Shown piece after piece: positions 1 to 7,285 of a stretch of DNA of 7,305 bases; the first letter of the stretch is position 1; each line of letters opens with the position of its first letter. Source of the DNA: GCA-2862585 sp963991165 (GTDB taxonomy: Bacteria; Bacteroidota; Bacteroidia; Flavobacteriales; UBA7312); NCBI GenBank assembly GCA_963991165.1, contig CAXDOW010000100.1:1-7305 (forward strand), written 5' to 3'. The translations under genes and the position numbers were made by a program. The notes under the pieces are model-generated. The model saw only the letters and a program-made list of their open reading frames with translations. It searched no databases and was not told where the DNA came from.

Positions 1-2
1 AC

Positions 3-1529
3 CTTGCAGAGCACATCGAAGCGTGTGACGAATGTCCATCTTGCCTAGGGTTCAACAAAAACCATTCCTTCAACATTCATGAGTTAGATGCCGCCTCCAA
101 CAATGGAGTCGATAAAATTCGAGAACTAGTCGACCAAGTTCGCTTTGCCCCCCAAGTCGGTCAATACAACATCTATATTATTGATGAGGTGCATATGCTT
201 TCCCAGGCCGCTTTCAATGCTTTTCTTAAAACCTTGGAAGAACCTCCCGCACATGCCATTTTTATTTTGGCCACTACCGAAAAACATAAAATTATTCCTA
301 CCATCTTATCGCGTTGTCAAATTTTTGACTTCAAAAGAATTCAAATTCAAGACATCGCCAAGCATTTGTCCTTTGTGGCCCAAAGTGAAGGCATACAAGC
401 CGAGGAAGACGCTCTTCATACCATCGCCCAAAAAGCCGATGGCGCCCTACGAGATGCTCTGTCTATATTCGATCAAATTGTTAGTTTTTGTGGAAACACC
501 CTGACCTACAAAGACGTCATTGACAACCTCAACATTCTGGACGAGGATTATTACTTTAAAGTTGCCGATGCCATCCAACAACACGACACCCCTCTAGCCC
601 TCAACATCTTCGACGATATCTTGAACAGTGGCTTTGACGGACAAGAATTTATAAATGGCCTTGCCATGCATTTCCGCAATATATTGGTAGCAAAAGATGC
701 TCAAACTATTGCTCTTTTGGAAGTGGGACAAAGCATCAAACAGCAGTTTTTGCAACAAAGCCAACAATGGCATCAAGACCAACTGTTCGACGCCTTAGAT
801 ATTCTCAACAAAGCCGACATTAACTACAAATCCAGTAAGAATCAACGTTTGTTAGTCGAGTTTACACTCATGCAATTGTGTCGCCCACATGACCAAAATC
901 CAAAAAAAAAAGTCGAACCAGCACCAAAAATAAGCCAAACCCTAACCGAAAAACCAAATCCTGCGGCTAACCCTCAAGAAACCAAAATAAACAGCTCGCA
1001 GACCGAAACGTTAAGTCAAGACAAGAATGAAACTAATTCCATAAAAATCGTTGATTTTAAAGATGATATTCCCAAGAAAACCATTTCCATAAACTTACAT
1101 CAGCCAAAAAAAATAGATGAATCCTCCCCCAAGCAAGAACAAACACCTAAACGAAACAAGCCCTTTGATGAGGCAATTCTACACACCACCATGGCTGCAT
1201 ATAGCCAACTCAAACAAAAAGAAGGGAAACACCATCTAAGCTCCATCCTCAACGAAAAGAAACTAATCCTCAAAGACCACGCTCATCTTACTTTAACACT
1301 AGATAACAAAGTACAAGAAGAGGTGCTAACTGATGAGAAAAATACGCTGTTGACCTTCCTAAGAGACCAACTTAACAATGATTTAATATCTTTGCAGCTA
1401 ATTGTGTCGCCCCTCAAAAAGGAAGAAATGAAAGCATACTCGGATGACGATAGATTCAAAAAAATGGCTCAAAAACAACCTCTTCTTAATGAAATGAAAA
1501 CTAAATTTAACCTAGAAATTGATTATTAA
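3..1529 (+). CDS. dnaX: DNA polymerase III subunit tau/gamma (DnaX), 5'-truncated by window edge
   Basis: DnaX is the ATPase motor of the clamp loader. It opens the beta clamp, loads it on primed DNA and, as tau, links the loader to the polymerase. The visible 508 codons begin inside the zinc module. C8, C11 and C14 (window residue numbering) form CxxCxxC, matching the last three zinc cysteines of E. coli DnaX. Next come the Walker B motif DEVHM (D61-M65), sensor 1 LATTE, the arginine-finger motif SRC (R104) and sensor 2 GALRDAL (R150). Domain III ends near residue 296. A Lys/Pro/Gln-rich linker follows to about 385, then a conserved tail ending NLEIDY, of the kind usual in Bacteroidota. By alignment to E. 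coli about 65 residues are missing, including Walker A and the first zinc cysteine, so the full protein would be about 570 residues. The peptidase gene starts 11 bases after the stop, suggesting co-transcription. An A10 run at 902-911 may allow a short gamma form. Confidence 0.97.
   Translation, partial: LAEHIEACDECPSCLGFNKNHSFNIHELDAASNNGVDKIRELVDQVRFAPQVGQYNIYIIDEVHMLSQAAFNAFLKTLEEPPAHAIFILATTEKHKIIPTILSRCQIFDFKRIQIQDIAKHLSFVAQSEGIQAEEDALHTIAQKADGALRDALSIFDQIVSFCGNTLTYKDVIDNLNILDEDYYFKVADAIQQHDTPLALNIFDDILNSGFDGQEFINGLAMHFRNILVAKDAQTIALLEVGQSIKQQFLQQSQQWHQDQLFDALDILNKADINYKSSKNQRLLVEFTLMQLCRPHDQNPKKKVEPAPKISQTLTEKPNPAANPQETKINSSQTETLSQDKNETNSIKIVDFKDDIPKKTISINLHQPKKIDESSPKQEQTPKRNKPFDEAILHTTMAAYSQLKQKEGKHHLSSILNEKKLILKDHAHLTLTLDNKVQEEVLTDEKNTLLTFLRDQLNNDLISLQLIVSPLKKEEMKAYSDDDRFKKMAQKQPLLNEMKTKFNLEIDY
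902..911 (+). promoter_or_regulatory. A10 homopolymer, candidate transcriptional slippage / frameshift site for a gamma form of DnaX
   Basis: Ten consecutive A, followed by G, encode the KKK of NPKKKVEP at the junction of domain III and the linker. In the -1 frame translation would run 19 more codons to TAA at 968-970. In the +1 frame it would run 6 more to TAA at 931-933. In E. coli gamma arises by -1 frameshifting at A AAA AAG, and in Thermus by polymerase slippage on an A run in dnaX. Here I see no upstream Shine-Dalgarno-like stimulator and no strong hairpin downstream, so transcriptional slippage is likelier than ribosomal frameshifting. It is the longest A run in any coding sequence of this window, but the function is inferred. 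Confidence 0.5.
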
Positions 1530-1540
1530 AAACACATCAC

Positions 1541-4462
1541 ATGAAATCAAAATTAACCATCATCATAATCACACTTGCCATAGGCTGGATTGTTTATAAC
1601 GTAGCAAAAAATATGAACCAGATTGAAAATAAGTTTGAAACCGTTCAAAATGACCCCATGAAGTCGCGCATCTACACCTTAGACAACGGACTAAAAGTGT
1701 ACCTCACCGTTTACAAAGATGCGCCAAGAGTACAAACCTACATAGCCGTTCGTGCGGGAAGTAAAAACGACCCTGCTGACGCCACGGGCTTAGCTCACTA
1801 CCTAGAACACATGCTTTTCAAAGGAACCGATAAATATGGGACGTTAGACTTTGAAAAAGAAGCCCCCTTACTTGAAGAAATTGAAGGGCTTTACGAGGCC
1901 TACAGACAAATCGAAATGACCGATACTGTCAACCGCGATCGAATGTGGGCAAAAATTGACTCTGTATCGAATTTGGCTGCAAAGTACGCCATTGCCAACG
2001 AATACGATAAAATGGTTTCCAGTATAGGCGCCAAAGGCACCAATGCCTACACCTCCGCCGAAAATACCGTTTATGTTAACGATATTCCATCCAATCAACT
2101 AGAAAAATGGCTAGAAATAGAAGCCGAACGATTTCGCAATCCCCAAATAAGATTGTTCCACACTGAATTGGAAACCGTCTATGAAGAAAAAAATAGAGGC
2201 ATGGACAACGATGGTCGAAAAATGTTTGAAGCCCTCCTAGAAGGCATGTTCCAAAAACATACCTACGGCACACAAACGACCATAGGAACCATTGAGCACC
2301 TCAAAAATCCGTCCATCATGGAGATTGGAAAATTCTATACCAAAAACTATGTTCCTAACAACATGGCTATTTGTATGTCAGGCGATTTTGATCCCGATTC
2401 AGTAATCACATGGATTAACGACAAGTTTGGTTCTTACGAACGAAAAGAAGACCCCGTTTTCACTCCTGGAGTTGAAGAGCCCATAACAGAACCCATCATC
2501 AAAGATGTTTATGGACCCGATGCCGAACGATTATATCTCGGTTATCGCTTCCCCGGCGTCAAATCAAGAGACGCTCAAACCATGCGTATTGTTGATATGA
2601 TTTTGAGCAATAGCCAAGCTGGACTGATTGATTTAAACCTAAACCAAGAACAAGAAGTTCTACAAGCCAGTTGTTTCCCTTATGTGCTCACCGACTACAG
2701 CGTTCACATTCTGTATGGCACACCCAAGCAAGGACAAACCTTAGATGAGGTGAAATCGCTTTTAATAGGTCAAGTAGAAAAAGTGAAAAATGGAGAATTC
2801 CCCGATTGGCTAATTCCAGCCATCATCAACGATATGAAGCTAACTAAAATTAAAACCTACGAAAGTAACTCGAGCAGAGCCAACGAATTTGTTCAGGCAT
2901 TTACAAAGGGGTTTGAATGGGAAGACTATGTGAAAGAAATGGCCATTTTGGAAAGTATCACTAAAGAAGAAGTGATGGAAGTAGCTCAAAAATACTATCA
3001 GGACAATTACGTTTATGTTCGAAAAAATAGAGGCGAAGATACCACCAACATCAAAGTGACAAAACCAGCCATCACACCTGTTGAAGTCAACAGAGATGCC
3101 CAATCAGACTTTTTAAAATACATTACCGAAAAAGAGGTAAGTGAGATAGAACCAGACTTTTTAAACTACTCTGAAGATATCCAACAATCCGATATTGGCG
3201 TGCCACTATTACACAAACAAAACACAGAAAATAGCCGCTTTAAATTATATTACATTAGTGATCGAGGTAACAACCACGACAAAAAACTAAGCATGGCTAT
3301 CGACTACTTTAACTACTTGGGGACAAAAGACATATCACCCGCCCAAAAGAAAGAAGAGTTTTACAAATTGGGCTGCGAAGTAACGGTGAGTAGTTCTAAC
3401 GAGCAGAGCTATATTTCATTGAGCGGACTGGATGATAACTTTGAAAAATCAGTTGAATTATTTGAAAAATTACTAGCCGAAGTTGTCGCCGACGAAGAGG
3501 CCTTGAGTAACCTCAAAATGGACGTAATGAAAAAACGTTCGGATGCTAAATTAAACAAGCAAACCATCCTTTACAGAGGAATGAGTAACTTCGCCAAATA
3601 CGGTCCAAACAATCCATTTACCAACACCTTGTCCGACCAAGAAATTGCTAACATTACGTCTGACGAACTGGTCGAGATTATACGTGACCTTACATCATAC
3701 GAACACCGAATTCTATATTACGGCCCTAAATCTTTGCAAGAGGCCACTGCCTCCATTCAAGCCCTTCACCCTGTCAAAAAAAATTTGATTCCTGTCACTG
3801 ACGATAATCCATTTGAAGAGTTAGACATTAACAAAACAGCCGTTTATGTAGTCGATTATGACATGAAGCAAGCCGAAATTTTAATGCTCTCCAAAGCAGA
3901 GACTTTTAACGCCGAAAACATGCCCCTCATCAAACTACACAATGAATATTTTGGTGGAAGTATGGGTAGTATCGTCTTTCAAACCTTGAGAGAGTCTAAA
4001 GCGTTGGCCTATTCCGTATATAGCTCCTACACCACCCCACGTGAAAGCGATAAATCCCACTACGTCATGGCCTACATTGGCACTCAAGCCGACAAACTTC
4101 AAGAAGCTATGAAAGGAATGAATGAGCTACTGGACAACTTACCAAAAGTTGAAGCTAATCTAGAAAATGCCAAAGAAGCCGTCATTCAAAAAATACGAAC
4201 AGAACGAATTACCAAGGATAGAGTCCTCTTTAATTATGAATCAGCCAAACGACTTGGCTACGATTACGACTCTAGAAAAGACATCTTTGAAAAAATAGAC
4301 AATTTTGACTTATCTGACTTAACCAATTTCCACAACCAACACATGAGCAACAATGAATATTCCATTCTTGTATTAGGAAATAAGGATGACTTGGACGTCA
4401 ACGCTCTGAAAGAATATGGTACCGTAACATTTCTTTCATTAGAAGATATCTTTGGGTATTAA
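1541..4462 (+). CDS. M16 family (pitrilysin/insulinase-type) zinc metallopeptidase, membrane-anchored
   Basis: This 973-residue protein is a probable envelope peptidase of the clam-shell M16 family, which degrades short peptides or unfolded segments. Residues 5-20 (LTIIIITLAIGWIVYN) form one hydrophobic segment with no lipobox and no clear signal peptidase I site, so it is probably anchored with its body in the periplasm. The active half has the inverted zinc motif HYLEH (H86, E89, H90). The third ligand is probably E216, with supporting E209, in ELETVYEE; these fit E169 and E162 of E. coli pitrilysin. The spacing from H90 to E216 is 126, against 77 in pitrilysin, owing to a helical charged insertion at about 104-155. 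The second half lacks HxxEH but keeps R817 and Y824, the Arg-x6-Tyr pair that M16 enzymes such as insulin-degrading enzyme use to bind substrate. Length fits a single-chain two-half enzyme. The start lies 11 bases after dnaX, with no Shine-Dalgarno. Substrate unknown. Confidence 0.94.
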   Translation: MKSKLTIIIITLAIGWIVYNVAKNMNQIENKFETVQNDPMKSRIYTLDNGLKVYLTVYKDAPRVQTYIAVRAGSKNDPADATGLAHYLEHMLFKGTDKYGTLDFEKEAPLLEEIEGLYEAYRQIEMTDTVNRDRMWAKIDSVSNLAAKYAIANEYDKMVSSIGAKGTNAYTSAENTVYVNDIPSNQLEKWLEIEAERFRNPQIRLFHTELETVYEEKNRGMDNDGRKMFEALLEGMFQKHTYGTQTTIGTIEHLKNPSIMEIGKFYTKNYVPNNMAICMSGDFDPDSVITWINDKFGSYERKEDPVFTPGVEEPITEPIIKDVYGPDAERLYLGYRFPGVKSRDAQTMRIVDMILSNSQAGLIDLNLNQEQEVLQASCFPYVLTDYSVHILYGTPKQGQTLDEVKSLLIGQVEKVKNGEFPDWLIPAIINDMKLTKIKTYESNSSRANEFVQAFTKGFEWEDYVKEMAILESITKEEVMEVAQKYYQDNYVYVRKNRGEDTTNIKVTKPAITPVEVNRDAQSDFLKYITEKEVSEIEPDFLNYSEDIQQSDIGVPLLHKQNTENSRFKLYYISDRGNNHDKKLSMAIDYFNYLGTKDISPAQKKEEFYKLGCEVTVSSSNEQSYISLSGLDDNFEKSVELFEKLLAEVVADEEALSNLKMDVMKKRSDAKLNKQTILYRGMSNFAKYGPNNPFTNTLSDQEIANITSDELVEIIRDLTSYEHRILYYGPKSLQEATASIQALHPVKKNLIPVTDDNPFEELDINKTAVYVVDYDMKQAEILMLSKAETFNAENMPLIKLHNEYFGGSMGSIVFQTLRESKALAYSVYSSYTTPRESDKSHYVMAYIGTQADKLQEAMKGMNELLDNLPKVEANLENAKEAVIQKIRTERITKDRVLFNYESAKRLGYDYDSRKDIFEKIDNFDLSDLTNFHNQHMSNNEYSILVLGNKDDLDVNALKEYGTVTFLSLEDIFGY
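4447..4454 (+). promoter_or_regulatory. Candidate Bacteroidota -7 promoter element upstream of isocitrate dehydrogenase
   Basis: TATCTTTG matches the Bacteroidota sigma-factor -7 consensus TAnnTTTG exactly. It lies within the last codons of the M16 peptidase gene. Transcription would start near 4460, about 40 bases before the isocitrate dehydrogenase ATG. I do not see a TTTG -33 element at the expected distance, which lowers confidence. A TATAAT at 4472-4477 is an alternative, but that hexamer is not the usual signal in this phylum. Confidence 0.3.
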
Positions 4463-4499
4463 TCTAAATCTTATAATTACATAAATCGATTTAAAAAAA

Positions 4500-5726
4500 A
4501 TGCAAAAAATTAACGTAACAAATCCAGTAGTCGAGTTAGACGGCGACGAAATGACACGAATCATTTGGTCTTTCATTAAAGATAAATTAATTCTTCCTTA
4601 TCTTGATTTGGAAATAAAATACTACGATCTAGGTATGGAAAGTAGAGACCAAACAGACGACCAAATTACAGTAGATGCTGCTCATGCCATAAAAAAATAT
4701 AAAGTCGGCATCAAATGCGCCACAATCACTCCCGACGAGGCCAGGGTTGAAGAATTTGGACTAAAAAAAATGTGGCGTTCTCCCAATGGAACGATACGAA
4801 ACATTGTGGGTGGCACCGTGTTCAGAGAACCCATTATATGTAAGAATGTCCCTCGACTTGTTCCCAACTGGACACAACCTATTTGTATTGGTCGACATGC
4901 TTTTGGTGATCAATACAAAGCGACTGATACTGTGATTAGCGGAAAAGGAAAACTTACCATGACATTTACTCCCGAAAATGGGCAAGAGGTATCGTGGGAA
5001 GTCTATCAATTTGAAGGACAAGGAGGCGTTGCCATGAGTATGTACAACACGGATGAATCAATCTATGGTTTTGCTCGTTCTTGTTTCAACCAAGCCCTAT
5101 CTAAGGGATGGCCCTTATACCTATCAACAAAAAACACCATTTTAAAAGCTTATGATGGTCGTTTCAAAGATATTTTTGAGGAAGTCTATCAAACCGAATT
5201 CAAATCGAAATTTGACGCCGCTGGCATCACCTACGAACATCGACTCATTGACGACATGGTAGCAGCTGCTCTCAAGTGGAATGGTGCTTTCGTATGGGCT
5301 TGTAAAAACTACGATGGGGATGTGCAGTCAGACACCGTAGCTCAGGGATTCGGGTCGCTAGGATTGATGACTTCAACCCTAGTCACTCCAGAAGGTGACG
5401 TCATGGAAGCTGAAGCTGCTCACGGAACCGTTACCCGTCACTTCAGACAGCATCAACAAGGTAAGAAAACATCTACTAACCCCATCGCTTCTATTTTTGC
5501 TTGGACTAGAGGATTAGCTTTTAGAGGTAAGTTGGATAATAATCAAGCACTCATAGATTTTTGCCACACCTTGGAAAATGTATGCATTGAAACGGTTGAA
5601 AGTGGCACTATGACCAAAGATTTGGCCTTGTGTATTCATGGCAAAGAGCTCAACGAAAGTCATTATGTCGTAACCGAAGACTTTTTAGACACCATCGATA
5701 AAAAATTGCAGTCTAAAATGCTTTAA
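4500..5726 (+). CDS. icd: NADP-dependent isocitrate dehydrogenase, eukaryote-like homodimeric type
   Basis: The enzyme catalyses oxidative decarboxylation of isocitrate to 2-oxoglutarate with reduction of NADP+, in the cytoplasmic TCA cycle. At 408 residues it is close to human IDH1 (414) and is recognisably collinear with it from VVELDGDEMTRIIW almost to the end. Substrate residues are present: T77, S94 in SPNGTIRN, R100, R109, R132 in IGRHAFGDQYKATD, and Y139. The catalytic lysine is K211 in STKNTIL. Metal-binding aspartates are D251, D274 and D278 in LIDDMVA and NYDGDVQSD. HGTVTRH, with R313 and H314, corresponds to the NADP-selective R314/H315 of IDH1, so the cofactor is very probably NADP. 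It differs from the E. coli-type Icd and from the monomeric form of about 740 residues. The start fits the family N-terminus, and the leader is A-rich with no Shine-Dalgarno. A possible private promoter lies at 4447-4454. Nothing is missing or broken. Confidence 0.97.
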   Translation: MQKINVTNPVVELDGDEMTRIIWSFIKDKLILPYLDLEIKYYDLGMESRDQTDDQITVDAAHAIKKYKVGIKCATITPDEARVEEFGLKKMWRSPNGTIRNIVGGTVFREPIICKNVPRLVPNWTQPICIGRHAFGDQYKATDTVISGKGKLTMTFTPENGQEVSWEVYQFEGQGGVAMSMYNTDESIYGFARSCFNQALSKGWPLYLSTKNTILKAYDGRFKDIFEEVYQTEFKSKFDAAGITYEHRLIDDMVAAALKWNGAFVWACKNYDGDVQSDTVAQGFGSLGLMTSTLVTPEGDVMEAEAAHGTVTRHFRQHQQGKKTSTNPIASIFAWTRGLAFRGKLDNNQALIDFCHTLENVCIETVESGTMTKDLALCIHGKELNESHYVVTEDFLDTIDKKLQSKML

Positions 5727-5768
5727 TAAAAAAAAATTATATTGCAACTCATTTAATACCTACAACTT

Positions 5769-6737
5769 ATGAAATTATCGCCTCTCTATTTTGGTCTTTT
5801 TTTGATGGCTTTCCTATTCTCATGTGAGAAAGAAACCAACAACGTTACTTTACCTCCAAATACTACCTCTACGTCAAGTAATAATATTACTAAGTTTTTT
5901 GATGACAATCTTCAAGAGGTCACTCAAACTTTTACTTTCAATAGTTCTTCTTCCAACACCACTTTTACTGGTGATAAAGGTATAACTTATTCCTTTGGGC
6001 CTAACACCTTCGTTACAGCCAATGGAAACGCAGTAAGTGGAAGTTTCACTATCGAAATTGTCGAAGCGTTGACGAACAACGACATGTTACTGATCAACAG
6101 GCCAACCTTTACTCATAGTGGTCAACTGTTGGTTTCTGGTGGCGTTGTTTATCTCAATGCCACTCAGAACGGCCAACAACTAAGCATCAACGATAATTCT
6201 CCTGTAATGGTTAGCATCCCTAGTGATAACTACACGCCTATGGATTTCTTTGATGGAAGTTTCGACAATCAGGGTCAATTTGGATGGGACGAAAGCGAGG
6301 ATGACACCGTAACGATAAATACAGCTGGTAACGACTCCATTTTTATTGATAATTTTTTCAGTTTCGATTTTGAGATTGACTCAATGGGATGGATTAACTG
6401 CGATTATTTTTACAATTCACCTGATCCACTAACCCAGGTTGAAGTCAATCTTCCAGATACGTTTAATGGTGAAAATTGTCAGGTTTTCATTTTTTATGAA
6501 ACAATAAACTCCTTGGCATCTTTAAGTGACTACGATAGTGATGGCACATTTGACCTAGGAATAAATTATTCGACTCCTGTAGGAATGGATGTGAGTTTTG
6601 TGGTTATTTCTGAAAATGATGGAAGTTTCTTCTATGCGATCGTCAATGCGACAATTAGCCAAGACCACATTGAAACAATTGCCACATTAACGCCTGTTTC
6701 GGAAACCGATTTAGAAACGCTATTAAACGCTCTTTAG
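5769..6737 (+). CDS. Hypothetical lipoprotein, probably exported to the outer membrane surface
   Basis: The function of this 322-residue protein is unknown. The N-terminus is a lipoprotein signal: a short K-containing head, a hydrophobic core at residues 5-17 and the lipobox FLFSC with C19 as lipid-bearing cysteine. EKE at +2 to +4 resembles the charged export signal that sends Bacteroidota lipoproteins to the cell surface (inference). A Thr/Ser/Asn/Pro-rich spacer spans about 23-40. The rest looks beta-rich. Residues 66-130 have the pattern of a repeatedly seen Bacteroidota hypothetical domain, with GITYSFGPNTF, VSGSFTIEIVEA, NDMLLINRPTFTHSG and LLVSGGVVYLNA. A later segment holds GWINCDYFY (207-215). 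DYDSDGTFD (254-262) resembles a calcium-binding DxDxDG loop, but a single copy is weak evidence. The gene starts 42 bases after icd; I see no Shine-Dalgarno, hairpin terminator or clear promoter in that gap, only an A9 run. Its stop overlaps the convergent acyltransferase gene by 4 bases. Confidence 0.87.
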   Translation: MKLSPLYFGLFLMAFLFSCEKETNNVTLPPNTTSTSSNNITKFFDDNLQEVTQTFTFNSSSSNTTFTGDKGITYSFGPNTFVTANGNAVSGSFTIEIVEALTNNDMLLINRPTFTHSGQLLVSGGVVYLNATQNGQQLSINDNSPVMVSIPSDNYTPMDFFDGSFDNQGQFGWDESEDDTVTINTAGNDSIFIDNFFSFDFEIDSMGWINCDYFYNSPDPLTQVEVNLPDTFNGENCQVFIFYETINSLASLSDYDSDGTFDLGINYSTPVGMDVSFVVISENDGSFFYAIVNATISQDHIETIATLTPVSETDLETLLNAL

Positions 6738-7285
6738 AAAATTTTAGGATTGTATTTTTCCTTAAATTTTGGCGTAATATCTTCGTAATAACTTTGGATT
6801 TTCTGTAAGTCTTCCTCTACTTTACCGCTTGGATGTAGAATTAATCCTATACCTGCTTCTTTTTTTTCGTAATCCAAAAACGATAGCATAATAGGAATAT
6901 TTGCCCCAACAGCAATGTGGTAAAATCCCAATTTCCATTTGTTGGCCCATGAGCGAGTTCCTTCTGGGGCAATACCTAAAACTAAATATTCACTGTTATT
7001 AAATAAGTCAATCGTTGTAGTGACTAAGTTATTACTCTTAGCTCGATTTACTGGTATACCACCCATCCAACGAAAGAACCATCCAAAAGGAAATTGAAAC
7101 AATTGACTTTTGCCTAAAAACTTAGCGTATATATTTAGTTGATAGCCAAAACACCTTCCAAAAATAAAGTCCCAATTGCTTGTATGTGGAGCGAAAACGA
7201 TAAGGTATTTTTTGTCCTTTGGTAAGTCGCCAACAATTTTCCAGCCAAACAGCTTTAGAATGATATTAGAAATTTTTCTTTTCAC
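6734..7285 (-). CDS. PlsC-like 1-acyl-sn-glycerol-3-phosphate acyltransferase family protein, short form
   Basis: The family transfers acyl groups to glycerol-3-phosphate derivatives or related lipids at the inner membrane; phosphatidic acid synthesis is the best-known role. The catalytic HX4D motif is HTSNWD (H34, D39). The second block is GGIPVNR (75-81), the phosphate-binding block is APEGTRS (E108, G109, T110, R111), and a final IP (130-131) fits motif IV. At 183 residues it is shorter than typical PlsC (about 240), and I see no strong N-terminal membrane anchor, only moderately hydrophobic stretches. The acceptor is therefore uncertain: it could act on a lysophospholipid or on another lipid such as an ornithine lipid. 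The start is GTG at 7285. An in-frame TAA lies 6 bases upstream and the next Met is residue 74, beyond the catalytic motif, so no other start fits. The 3' end interlocks with the lipoprotein gene. Confidence 0.9.
   Translation of the reverse strand: MKRKISNIILKLFGWKIVGDLPKDKKYLIVFAPHTSNWDFIFGRCFGYQLNIYAKFLGKSQLFQFPFGWFFRWMGGIPVNRAKSNNLVTTTIDLFNNSEYLVLGIAPEGTRSWANKWKLGFYHIAVGANIPIMLSFLDYEKKEAGIGLILHPSGKVEEDLQKIQSYYEDITPKFKEKYNPKIF

Noticed and set aside
145..504. A 119-codon plus-strand open frame within dnaX
   Set aside because: It is a shadow in another frame of dnaX, whose frame carries unmistakable DnaX motifs. The translated sequence is low-quality and Pro/Lys-rich.
594..782. Minus-strand open frames inside dnaX, the peptidase and icd (594-782, 1868-2098, 2076-2273, 2840-3103, 4682-4867, 4761-5021)
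   Set aside because: All lie fully opposite well-supported genes, are short, are rich in Phe/Cys/His and have no recognisable motifs.
3776..3783. A8 run in the peptidase gene as a slippage site (also A8 at 4763-4770 in icd)
   Set aside because: Both sit inside folded, conserved domains where truncation would give no sensible product. They show the background frequency of A8 in this AT-rich sequence.
4472..4477. TATAAT as a sigma-70 style -10 box for icd
   Set aside because: No matching -35 box is visible, Bacteroidota promoters use a different -7 motif, and the intergenic sequence is AT-rich enough to produce the hexamer by chance.
5728..5736. A9 run after icd as part of an intrinsic terminator
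   Set aside because: On the plus strand a terminator needs a GC-rich hairpin followed by T, not A. I see no stem of more than about three pairs beside it.
6528..6554. DYDSDGTFD in the lipoprotein as a calcium-binding repeat domain
   Set aside because: There is only one copy, and no EF-hand helices, dockerin pair or thrombospondin-type repeat array surrounds it. Asp-rich loops are common in beta-rich surface proteins.
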